Source: an uncultured Collinsella sp. (lineage in GTDB: Bacteria > Actinomycetota > Coriobacteriia > Coriobacteriales > Coriobacteriaceae). From it: DNA of 7,071 nucleotides. The notes below the pieces were generated by a model, which worked only from the letters and a program-made list of their open reading frames with translations, was not told the DNA's origin and made no database searches. This document shows, in pieces, positions 1-5,545 of the stretch. Where the stretch lies: assembly GCA_902494375.1 (NCBI GenBank), contig CABUTL010000067.1, forward strand, positions 1 to 7,071. Reading direction: 5' to 3'. The stretch's first letter is position 1. The number at the start of each line of letters is the position of its first letter. The position numbers and the translations under genes are program-made.

Positions 1-965
1 AGGAAAAGCTACTGCCAGATTCTCCCATCCACACGCTTGCCACACGCTACGTTATCGAACATGGCATCGTGCAATCGTTCAACCGTATGGTGGATGTCGT
101 GGGCTCGGACGGCTCGCACAACCAAGTCCCCGCCGGCATTATCGCCCCCATCAAGGTGGGCGATCGTACCGTCGGCACGCTCAAGTTCTACTACAAGACC
201 CCGCGCGCCGTCGACCGTACCCAGTACGCGCTTGCCTCGGGCTTTGCCGAGATTTTGTCCACGCAGCTCGCCATCCACGAGCTCGAGGTGCAAAAGGAAC
301 TCACAGCGCGCGCCGAGGTGCGTGCGCTGCAGGCGCAGATTAACCCGCACTTCCTGTTCAACACGCTGAACACCATTGCATCGTTTACGCGCACCGACCC
401 GCTGAGGGCCCGCGAACTGCTTCGTGAGTTCTCATCGTTCTATCGCGCCACGCTCGACAACTCGGGATCGCTTATTCCGGTCTCGCGCGAGGTCGCACAG
501 ACCAAGCGCTACCTTACCTTTGAGAAGGCCCGCTTTGGCGAGGACCGCGTGCTTGCGACGTTCGATGTGTCCGAGGATGTGGAAGATACGCTGGTGCCGG
601 CGTTCGTGATCCAGCCGATTGTCGAGAACGCTGTGCGTCATGGTATGGGCGATGACGACGCCCTGAGGATCGACGTGACCGTTCACCAAGACGGCGAGGA
701 TGCAATCTTGATTGCCGTGGCCGATGATGGCGTGGGCATGGATGAGGGTACCGCCGCCAGACTGTTTGACGAGCGCTCTGCCCGTCCCGACGCCAGCTCT
801 CCCCAGGGTGGCGGCGCCGGTGTGGCCATGCACAATATTTCGGAGCGCATCCATCGCTTTTATGGGCCGCACTCCTATACGCGTGTCGAATCGGCGCCGG
901 GCAAGGGCACCAAAGTGCTCCTTCATCTTGATTTGTCAGAGAGCATCTTTGACATTCAAGAGTAA
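1..965 (+). CDS. LytS/BtsS-type sensor histidine kinase, 5'-truncated by window edge
   Basis: This is the C-terminal part of a membrane-linked sensor kinase that autophosphorylates and passes phosphate to the LytTR regulator encoded just downstream. The frame is open from base 3 with no stop, so the GTG at 69 is an internal Val and the true start lies outside the window. What remains is a GAF-like segment (HTLATRYVIEHG through VGTLKFYYK), then the His_kinase (PF06580-type) motif LQAQINPHFLFNTLN with the phospho-acceptor His at 348-350. The ATP-binding half follows: N-box IVENAVRHG (Asn at 627-629), G1 box DDGVGM (723-740) and a glycine-rich G2 box (807-836). The transmembrane 5TMR-type sensor region expected for this family would be upstream and is not seen. 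The stop lies 72 nt before the regulator gene, which suggests an operon. Family assignment is firm; the stimulus is unknown. Confidence 0.93.
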   Translation, partial: EKLLPDSPIHTLATRYVIEHGIVQSFNRMVDVVGSDGSHNQVPAGIIAPIKVGDRTVGTLKFYYKTPRAVDRTQYALASGFAEILSTQLAIHELEVQKELTARAEVRALQAQINPHFLFNTLNTIASFTRTDPLRARELLREFSSFYRATLDNSGSLIPVSREVAQTKRYLTFEKARFGEDRVLATFDVSEDVEDTLVPAFVIQPIVENAVRHGMGDDDALRIDVTVHQDGEDAILIAVADDGVGMDEGTAARLFDERSARPDASSPQGGGAGVAMHNISERIHRFYGPHSYTRVESAPGKGTKVLLHLDLSESIFDIQE

Positions 966-974
966 AATAAAAGG

Positions 975-1012
975 CTACGGGCTCAACGTCATGCGACGGA
1001 TGCCCGGCGTAG
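975..1012 (+). other. Intercistronic stem-loop between kinase and regulator genes
   Basis: The gap can fold into a stacked hairpin. CTAC (975-978) pairs with GTAG (1009-1012), GGGC (979-982) with GCCC (1002-1005), and CGTC (987-990) with GACG (995-998) around an ATGC loop. A three-base bulge (GGC, 1006-1008) interrupts the right side. There is no T-run, so it is not an intrinsic terminator. It could tune mRNA processing or the kinase-to-regulator ratio, which is inference only. Confidence 0.35.
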
Positions 1013-1037
1013 TTAGTTGACGAAAGGTTTTATCCCT

Positions 1038-1754
1038 ATGCTGCGTGCGATGATTGTGGATGATGAGGCGCCGGCTCGCTCGGAGCTTCGCTTCCTGCTC
1101 GAGCAAACGGGCAAGATCGGCACGATCACGGAGGCGTCGAGCGTCCGCTCCGCCATCGAGATGCTTATGGAAAGTCGCGTGGATGTCGTGTTTCTCGATA
1201 TCTCGATGCCCGGTGCCTCGGGCCTGCAACTTGCCGAGGCGCTGCATAAGCTCAAAAATCCGCCGGCGATCGTGTTTGTGACTGCGTATAGTGACCATGC
1301 GGTCGAGGCATTCGACGTGGATGCCGTCGATTATCTGATGAAGCCGGTCGAAGAAGCTCGCTTGGATCGCGCGATCGAGAAGGTCATGCAACGCGCCAAG
1401 CCGGTAACGGACAGCAAGGTGACCATCGAGCGTATCCCGGTGGAAAAGGGCGGCCGCAAGGTGCTCATTCCCGTGGACGACATTCGCTTTATCATGGCCA
1501 AGGACGATTACTCCTGCATCTATACCGTCGATGATCGCTTTTTGTCGACGACCTCGCTGGCGCAGTTTGAGGCCAAGCTCTGCGACTTTGGCTTCTTCCG
1601 TGTTCACCGCCGTTATATCGTCAACTTGGCGTGCGTTACGGACGTCGAGACGGTGCCCTCGGGCGCCATCCAGCTGGGCATTACGGGCGTCGACGAACGC
1701 GTGCCGGTTTCGCGCCGCCGCGTCGTGCCGCTCAAGAAGGCTCTGAGTCTCTAG
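1038..1754 (+). CDS. LytTR-family response regulator (LytR/AlgR/BtsR type)
   Basis: This 238-residue transcription regulator is the partner of the upstream kinase. The receiver domain spans about residues 1-120. It carries the acidic pair D8-D9 (IVDDEAP), phospho-acceptor D54 in FLDISMPG, T82 in FVTAYSDHA and K102 in YLMKPVEEA. The LytTR DNA-binding domain spans about 134-236, with the typical start KVLIPVDDIRFIMAKDDYS, the FFRVHRRYIVNL motif and VPVSRRRVVPLKKAL at the end. The ATG at 1038 is chosen because the protein then begins directly at the first receiver strand and GAAAGG (1022-1027) sits 10 nt upstream. An in-frame TTG at 1017 would add seven residues with no family counterpart. An intrinsic terminator follows. 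Members of this family usually activate a nearby membrane-protein gene, but no obvious target lies downstream here. Confidence 0.95.
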   Translation: MLRAMIVDDEAPARSELRFLLEQTGKIGTITEASSVRSAIEMLMESRVDVVFLDISMPGASGLQLAEALHKLKNPPAIVFVTAYSDHAVEAFDVDAVDYLMKPVEEARLDRAIEKVMQRAKPVTDSKVTIERIPVEKGGRKVLIPVDDIRFIMAKDDYSCIYTVDDRFLSTTSLAQFEAKLCDFGFFRVHRRYIVNLACVTDVETVPSGAIQLGITGVDERVPVSRRRVVPLKKALSL

Positions 1755-1761
1755 CACGCTG

Positions 1762-1810
1762 GCCCCGCAGCTCTGTAGATCCATCGTCTGCGGAGCCGTG
1801 GGGCTTTTTT
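1762..1810 (+). terminator. Intrinsic terminator after the two-component operon
   Basis: GCCCC (1762-1766) pairs with GGGGC (1800-1804), and the inner GCTC/GAGC pair extends the stem with mismatches. A run of six T (1805-1810) follows. An alternative inner stem, CCGCAG with CTGCGG, can also form. The placement directly after the regulator stop fits termination of that operon. Confidence 0.75.
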
Positions 1811-1851
1811 GTATGTATCTGCCGAATCGTTTTTTTTGCGGAAGGGATCCC

Positions 1852-2319
1852 ATGAACAGCGCAAGCGCCAAGCGCATCGACATCATCTCGGACACCCACG
1901 GCTATTTGTCGCCTGCGCTCCTGGACGAGCTTGAGGGCGCGGATCTGATTATCCACGCCGGCGACCTTACGTCAGAGATGGACTACGAGCACCTATGCAC
2001 CATCGCCCCCGTGCGGGCCGTACTGGGCAACAACGATTACTACCGCGACTACGGCCCCGATGTAGACCGTCTTGCGCTCTTTACCTACGAAGGCCTTAAA
2101 TTCGCCGTAGCCCACTACCGCGAAGACCTTCCGGTGGGATCCGTAGACGTAGCCATCAACGGCCACACCCACGTAACCAAAGAAGCCCAAGTGGGCCGCT
2201 GCCTAGTCCTCAACCCGGGCAGCGCCAGCTACCCCAGAGGCACCCGAGGCCCCACCATGGCCAGAATGCTCGTCAAAGACGGCAAGATCCTAAGCACCAA
2301 GTTTATTGACCTAGACTAA
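1852..2319 (+). CDS. YfcE/MJ0936-type metallophosphoesterase
   Basis: This 155-residue single-domain calcineurin-like phosphoesterase probably uses two metal ions to hydrolyse phosphodiesters in the cytoplasm; the natural substrate is unknown for most of this family. The metal-ligand motifs appear in the canonical order: SDTHG (D14, H16), HAGDL (D38), GNND (N60), AHY (H88) and GHTH (H105, H107). The ending LNPGSASYPRG is typical of the YfcE group, and the length matches the family. The ATG at 1852 is preferred, with GAAGGGA (1841-1847) just upstream. The in-frame GTG at 1798 lies inside the preceding terminator and would add non-homologous residues. The gene stands alone between two terminators. 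Codon use drifts in the second half (several GTA, CTA, AGA and one CGA) compared with the neighbouring genes. Confidence 0.92.
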   Translation: MNSASAKRIDIISDTHGYLSPALLDELEGADLIIHAGDLTSEMDYEHLCTIAPVRAVLGNNDYYRDYGPDVDRLALFTYEGLKFAVAHYREDLPVGSVDVAINGHTHVTKEAQVGRCLVLNPGSASYPRGTRGPTMARMLVKDGKILSTKFIDLD

Positions 2320-2327
2320 CCGCAACA

Positions 2328-2358
2328 AAAACGGGGGATGCAGATGCGTCCCCCGTTT
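2328..2358 (+). terminator. Strong intrinsic terminator, near-symmetrical
   Basis: AAACGGGGGA (2329-2338) pairs perfectly with TCCCCCGTTT (2349-2358). Three more pairs (including one T-G wobble) close an AGAT loop, giving about 13 bp. The A-run on the left and T-run on the right make it potentially active on both strands. It lies nine bases after the phosphoesterase stop. Confidence 0.8.
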
Positions 2359-2418
2359 CCATTTGAGCCAAAGGCGGAAGTTCAACAAGATCCATCAGAC
2401 CAACCCCGCCGAGGAGCA

Positions 2419-2451
2419 TGCGGGCTAGCCGCGCAGCGGTGCACGCCCGCA
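2419..2451. repeat. Small nested intergenic hairpin
   Basis: TGCGGGC (2419-2425) pairs with GCCCGCA (2445-2451). Inside, CCGC (2429-2432) pairs with GCGG (2436-2439) around a GCA loop. No T-run follows, so it is not a terminator. It lies 25 nt before the large palindrome, and no function is visible. Confidence 0.45.
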
Positions 2452-2476
2452 AAACTGATTGAACAATGTGACGGCA

Positions 2477-2619
2477 GGGAGGGTCTCCGGGGCTGAGGGC
2501 GGGGGTTAAGTTTGTCGCGAGTTCCGCACGCAAAGGAAAGCACTTAATGTGCTTTCCGTCTTGCGCAGGACTGTAGAGCAGCAAACTTAACCCCCGCCCT
2601 CAGCCCCGGAGACCCTCCC
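2477..2619. repeat. Large intergenic palindrome: perfect 38-bp inverted repeat with nested hairpin
   Basis: The left arm (2477-2514) and right arm (2582-2619) are exact reverse complements over 38 nt. The 67-nt centre carries a second perfect hairpin: GGAAAGCAC (2535-2543) with GTGCTTTCC (2549-2557) around TTAAT, extended by CGCAA (2529-2533) against TTGCG (2561-2565). The whole unit would fold into one long branched rod or extrude as a cruciform. There is no coding potential and no transposase. The arms are GC-rich but end internally in an AT-rich TTAAGTTTG. The unit lies between a terminated gene and the tRNA-Asp promoter. It may belong to the same class as the hairpins at 5329 and 6197, but its loop sequence is different. 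Confidence 0.9.
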
Positions 2620-2652
2620 GGATGGCCCCGAAAAATTTTTTCAAAAAAGTTG

Positions 2653-2682
2653 TTGCGCGCCGGACAGACTTCTGTGTATACT
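2653..2682 (+). promoter_or_regulatory. Probable sigma70-type promoter of tRNA-Asp
   Basis: A near-consensus -10 box TATACT (2677-2682) is preceded 18 nt upstream by TTGCGC (2653-2658). Transcription would begin about 40 nt before the mature tRNA, leaving a short 5' leader for processing. The -10 is convincing; the -35 is a weaker match. Confidence 0.6.
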
Positions 2683-2728
2683 AATCCCCGCAGCGCACGC
2701 GAGCGGAAACAAACGCGAACGTCTGCCT

Positions 2729-2806
<78 letters not shown>

Positions 2807-2814
2807 ACGCAATT

Positions 2815-2842
2815 AAAGCCACGTCTTCGGACGTGGCTTTTT
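2815..2842 (+). terminator. Intrinsic terminator of the tRNA-Asp unit
   Basis: AAAGCCACGTC (2815-2825) pairs perfectly with GACGTGGCTTT (2830-2840) around a TTCG tetraloop, and five T follow the GC stem (2838-2842). It begins eight bases after the tRNA CCA end. Confidence 0.92.
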
Positions 2843-2942
2843 GCGTTTGATGCACTTTGTTTCGATAGAACGATCGCCCTGGTGCATCTTCGCCCAGAAT
2901 CCCCGCGCCTTCGGGAACGCAAGTAAAATCTAATAAGTATAT

Positions 2943-2989
2943 CTGTCTGAACAACAGCTTTGTTGCGCAACACCTGTTCTACGAGACAG
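2943..2989. promoter_or_regulatory. Candidate operator: nested inverted repeats upstream of the Rrf2 gene
   Basis: CTGTCT+GAACA (2943-2953) is complementary to TGTTC and AGACAG (2975-2979 and 2984-2989), with TACG bulged between them. In the centre lies a perfect 12-bp palindrome, TGTTGCGCAACA (2961-2972). The right half overlaps the expected -35 region of the promoter at 2977-3005, a place where a regulator could block RNA polymerase. Autoregulation by the Rrf2 protein would be typical of the family, but no known Rrf2 box is recognised here. The stretch between the tRNA terminator and this site (2843-2942) shows nothing identifiable. Confidence 0.35.
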
Positions 2990-3005
2990 GGGGTTAGGTT
3001 ATACT
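2977..3005 (+). promoter_or_regulatory. Probable promoter of the Rrf2-mutY operon
   Basis: A -10 box TATACT (3000-3005), identical to that of the tRNA promoter, has a poor -35 candidate TTCTAC (2977-2982) at 17-nt spacing. The weak -35 suggests activation or regulated use. The predicted start, around 3012, leaves a leader of about 155 nt. Confidence 0.5.
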
Positions 3006-3011
3006 AAATTG

Positions 3012-3165
3012 CACTGTGCGCCGCATCTGATGCATTTCGCTCCAAGCGCGGCACTCAGTGGATATCCGATTTACCATTTGGATGTCCTGGCGGTCATTTA
3101 GCGTCTCGACACAAGCTTGGCCCCGGAGCTCGTTCGAGCTGTTCGTATTCCTTGAAAGGGGAAAA
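3012..3165 (+). other. Structured 5' leader of the Rrf2-mutY mRNA
   Basis: This is the putative untranslated leader between the promoter and the Rrf2 start codon. Its 5' end can fold: CACTG (3012-3016) pairs with CAGTG (3056-3060) and GCCGC (3020-3024) with GCGGC (3048-3052), separated by a small internal loop. A second hairpin, AGCTCG (3127-3132) with CGAGCT (3135-3140), lies near the ribosome binding site AAAGGGG (3155-3161). The in-frame extension that starts at 3058 has no family similarity, so the stretch is read as non-coding. It does not match any riboswitch class I recognise. Confidence 0.4.
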
Positions 3166-3651
3166 ATGGACATATCGAGGAAGACTGATTACGCCCTTCG
3201 AATGCTGGCGATGCTTGCTGAGGATCCGGAGTGTTTGCTTTCTGTTCGCACCGCTGCCGAAGAGGTCAATGTCCCGTATTCGTTTGCCCGCTCGATTCAG
3301 CACGGTTTGGTCCAGGCCGGTATTGTGGAGAGCCTGCGTGGCGTCCACGGTGGCATGCGTCTTAAGGTCAGTCCGGACGACGTCACTATCCGCCAGGTCG
3401 TCGAGGCCGTTCAGGGTCCTATGGTTATGAACGATTGCACCGCGCCCGATGGTGACTGTGCGCGCATGGGCGCGTGCTGCTATCATCCCCTGTGGGCCGG
3501 AGCTCAGGCGTTGATGCGCGACTACCTCGATTCCGTTTCGCTCGGCGACATCGTCGCTCACCGCCAGTTCCCGGCCGTCGATCCCAAGTTCGCCAACCGC
3601 GAAGCGTTTCCCGAGTACGCCACCTGCGCGTGCGCTTACCGGGAGGAATAG
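3166..3651 (+). CDS. Rrf2-family transcriptional regulator with Fe-S-type cysteines
   Basis: This 161-residue winged-helix regulator is of the IscR/NsrR/RsrR family, which sense Fe-S status, nitric oxide or redox state through a cluster. The N-terminus MDISRKTDYALRMLAMLAE is the classic Rrf2 start. The recognition-helix region VPYSFARSIQHGLVQAGIVES and the wing RGVHGGMRL follow. The cluster ligand region has C91, C98 and C104-C105 (C-x6-C-x5-C), as expected for Fe-S members. Further cysteines are C23 and a terminal CAC (C154, C156). The ATG at 3166 is chosen for the family N-terminus and the strong AAAGGGG 4-10 nt upstream; the upstream in-frame start at 3058 is rejected. The gene ends 21 nt before the mutY-like gene, so the two are probably cotranscribed. 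Which signal it senses cannot be read from the sequence. Confidence 0.92.
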   Translation: MDISRKTDYALRMLAMLAEDPECLLSVRTAAEEVNVPYSFARSIQHGLVQAGIVESLRGVHGGMRLKVSPDDVTIRQVVEAVQGPMVMNDCTAPDGDCARMGACCYHPLWAGAQALMRDYLDSVSLGDIVAHRQFPAVDPKFANREAFPEYATCACAYREE

Positions 3652-3672
3652 CGCCGCATAAGGAGCATAGCC

Positions 3673-4578
3673 ATGATTCAGGACCCCTTTCGTTCGATGA
3701 TTCGTTCGGAAGGGGTCCTGCGTTATCGCGACCTTCCGTGGCGCCGCACACGCGATCCGTACATCATTTGGCTTTCTGAGGTCATGCTGCAGCAAACACA
3801 GGTGCCGCGTGTGGAGGCGCGCATGCCGGTGTGGCTCGATCGTTTTCCGACTGTGCAGGCGCTTGCCCAGGCCGCGCCTTCCGATGTTTTGGACGCTTGG
3901 CAGGGCATGGGCTACAACCGACGCGCTCTGGCGCTTCACGGGGCCGCTCAGCGCGTTGTAGAGGACTGGGACGGGGAGTTTCCGCGTGAGACGCGTGACT
4001 TGGTCGCTCTGCCTGGTATTGGCCCGGCAACGGCGCAGGGTATCCGTTCGTTTGCGTTTGATCTTCCGGGCGTGTATTTGGAGACCAATGTGCGCACGGT
4101 CTTTTTGCATCATTTCTTTCCCGATGTGCCGGCCGTTCCCGATCGCGAACTGGTGCCGCTGATCCAAGCTGCCTGTCCGGCGGTCCCCGGTGCGGCGGCG
4201 GACGAGATCGCGCCCTTTGCCGCGCCTCAAGACGATGCCGACACGCCGCGCGCGTGGTATTACGCATTGCTGGATTACGGCGCGTATCTTAAAAAGACAC
4301 TGCCCAATCCGTCCAGGCGGTCGGCGGGCTATAGTCGTCAGTCCAAGTTTGAGGGCTCGCGCCGCCAAAAGCGCGCGCATATCGTGCGTATGTTGTTGGC
4401 AGCGCGCGATGGGCAGCCGGCGGGGATTACGCTTGCTGATGCCGTGGTGGGCGTTAACGAGATGGAAGCGGCAGCCGGTCGCGGGCCGGTCGAGTGCGAC
4501 TTGATCGCGGGCATTCTAGCTGACCTGGAGCGCGAGGGCTTTTGCCGAGCCGAGGACGATCGTTGGTTGAGTGTGTAG
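3673..4578 (+). CDS. mutY: MutY-like A/G-specific adenine glycosylase, Fe-S-free subtype
   Basis: This 301-residue HhH-GPD DNA glycosylase is expected to remove adenine mispaired with 8-oxoguanine. The MutY landmarks are clear. LPWRRTRDPYIIWLSEVMLQ is followed by QT, with catalytic E36. GMGYNRRALALHGAA keeps the first Tyr (Y81), which corresponds to the E. coli Y82 wedge, but has Asn for the second. The helix-hairpin-helix is LPGIGPATA (113-121). Two departures stand out. The position of the catalytic Asp (D138 in E. coli, DGNVKRV) reads E137 (LETNVRTV). The four cysteines that bind the [4Fe-4S] cluster are absent: only C168, C275 and C291 exist, and the region reads LDYGAYLKKTLPNPSRRS. The C-terminus (about 225-301) looks like a winged helix rather than the NUDIX-like 8-oxoG domain. 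The start is set by AAGGAG (3660-3665), 7 nt before the ATG. It probably shares an operon with the Rrf2 gene. Confidence 0.85.
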   Translation: MIQDPFRSMIRSEGVLRYRDLPWRRTRDPYIIWLSEVMLQQTQVPRVEARMPVWLDRFPTVQALAQAAPSDVLDAWQGMGYNRRALALHGAAQRVVEDWDGEFPRETRDLVALPGIGPATAQGIRSFAFDLPGVYLETNVRTVFLHHFFPDVPAVPDRELVPLIQAACPAVPGAAADEIAPFAAPQDDADTPRAWYYALLDYGAYLKKTLPNPSRRSAGYSRQSKFEGSRRQKRAHIVRMLLAARDGQPAGITLADAVVGVNEMEAAAGRGPVECDLIAGILADLEREGFCRAEDDRWLSV

Positions 4579-4692
4579 CCCGCTCAAATCTGAAGAACGG
4601 GATTGTAAGGTTTAAATTCGCGGCTTGAGGGCATCCTAAAGACAAGGTCGCTCAAAGCCTATGGGCGGCACGTGTTGAAGGGAAGTACACCT

Positions 4693-5232
4693 ATGGATTT
4701 TGAGAATTCCCAAACCAAGAAGAACCTCGAGACCGCTTTTGCCGGTGAGTCCCAGGCACACACCAAGTATCGCTACTACGCATCTAAGGCCAAGAAGGAT
4801 GGCTACGTTCAGATTTCGAATATCTTTGCCGAGACGGCGGGCAACGAGTCCGAGCACGCCAAGCTGTGGTTTAAGTATCTGCACGACGGCGCCGTTCCGG
4901 GCACTCTGGACAACCTGCGCGACGCCGCCGCGGGCGAGAACTACGAGTGGACCACGATGTACGACGAGTTCGCCAAGACCGCCGAGGAGGAGGGCTTTGC
5001 CGAGATCGCCGAGAAGTTCCGTGGTGTCGCCGCCGTCGAGAAGGCCCACGAGGAGCGCTACAACAAACTCGTCGAGCGCATCGAGTCGGGCGAGGTGTTT
5101 GAGCGTGAGGGCGTGAAGGTATGGAAGTGCCTGAACTGCGGGCACCTGCACGTTGGTGCCGAGGCGCCTGAGGTGTGCCCGGTGTGTAACCACCCGAAGG
5201 CGTACTTTGAGGAGCAGGTGGTGAACTACTAG
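4693..5232 (+). CDS. rbr: Rubrerythrin
   Basis: This 179-residue cytoplasmic non-haem iron protein reduces hydrogen peroxide to water in anaerobes, with electrons from NAD(P)H through rubredoxin-type carriers. The N-terminal ferritin-like four-helix domain supplies the diiron ligands: E19 (AGES), E52 and H55 (NESEHA), E82 and E85 (GENYEW), and E116 and H119 (VEKAHE). The C-terminal rubredoxin-like domain has CLNCG (C146, C149) and CPVC (C162, C165). Length and order match classical rubrerythrin. The ATG at 4693 is preferred, since GAAGGGAAG (4677-4685) lies 7 nt upstream; the TTG at 4672 would precede that site. The 114-nt gap after mutY holds no convincing terminator or promoter and no PerR-type box that I can see, so it may be read through from mutY or have its own weak promoter. 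Confidence 0.97.
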   Translation: MDFENSQTKKNLETAFAGESQAHTKYRYYASKAKKDGYVQISNIFAETAGNESEHAKLWFKYLHDGAVPGTLDNLRDAAAGENYEWTTMYDEFAKTAEEEGFAEIAEKFRGVAAVEKAHEERYNKLVERIESGEVFEREGVKVWKCLNCGHLHVGAEAPEVCPVCNHPKAYFEEQVVNY

Positions 5233-5262
5233 CGCGTGGCGCTGGCATGAGCTGGGCCGGGA

Positions 5263-5303
5263 GGGCGGGATTACCTTCCCTCCCCGCTCACGGCTTCGCA
5301 GGG
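5263..5303 (+). repeat. Half copy of the intergenic hairpin element
   Basis: This stretch aligns without gaps to 6205-6245 with 35 of 41 identical bases, covering part of the left arm and the first half of the conserved core, ending at GCAGGG. The core's second half and any right arm are missing. A small local hairpin can form instead: GGGAGGG (5259-5265) with CCCTCCC (5278-5284). It lies 30 nt after the rubrerythrin stop and 25 nt before a complete copy. Confidence 0.75.
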
Positions 5304-5328
5304 CAACTGCTGGTTTCACCGTTCCGGA

Positions 5329-5414
5329 CGTCAGACCCGCGGCGCATCCCTTTCCCTCTCGCTCACGGCTTCGCAGGGTCGCGCGAGGCAAAGGCATACG
5401 CCGCGGGTCTGACG
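5329..5414. repeat. Intergenic hairpin element, copy A
   Basis: This is an 86-nt imperfect palindrome. The outer 16 nt (5329-5344) are perfectly complementary to 5399-5414. Pairing continues to 5362/5381 with four mismatches, leaving an 18-nt loop (5363-5380, TCACGGCTTCGCAGGGTC). The central 41 nt (5354-5394) are identical to 6221-6261. The outer arms are unrelated to those of copy B. No T-run follows, so it is not itself a terminator. A further small hairpin, TAGCCAA (5423-5429) with TTGGCTA (5436-5442), lies between it and the terminator. Confidence 0.88.
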
Positions 5415-5456
5415 ACACGGGCTAGCCAACGAGTTTTGGCTAATAGATTGGTTTGC

Positions 5457-5488
5457 GTGCCGCCCCTTTTGGGGCGGCACTATTTGTT
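5457..5488 (+). terminator. Intrinsic terminator, probably of rubrerythrin
   Basis: GTGCCGCCCC (5457-5466) pairs perfectly with GGGGCGGCAC (5471-5480) around TTTT, and TATTTGTT follows. The 10-bp stem is identical to that at 6331-6353. It lies 224 nt after the rubrerythrin stop because the hairpin elements intervene. Confidence 0.85.
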
Positions 5489-5545
5489 AGGGGGTACACT
5501 GGGTGGCGACTTTTAGTTTATCTACTACCTGATGGGGTGTTTTTT

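Noticed and set aside
69..71. GTG as the start of the kinase gene
   Set aside because: The same frame is open to the window edge and the upstream residues (HTLATRYVIEHG) match the LytS-type GAF region, so it is internal.
975..1895. Minus-strand open frame of 306 codons
   Set aside because: It is antisense to the LytTR regulator and its terminator and has no recognisable domain.
2477..2619. Large palindrome as an intrinsic terminator
   Set aside because: No T-run follows either arm, and a proper terminator already ends the preceding gene at 2328-2358.
3094..4380. Long minus-strand open frame (428 codons)
   Set aside because: It lies antisense to the clear Rrf2 and MutY-like genes and has Arg/His-rich low-complexity content, a typical shadow of GC-rich coding sequence.
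4636..5418. Minus-strand open frame of 260 codons antisense to rubrerythrin
   Set aside because: It runs through rubrerythrin and into the hairpin elements. The repeated RSRERE-type peptide it shares with another frame near 6200 comes from the repeat core, not from a gene family.
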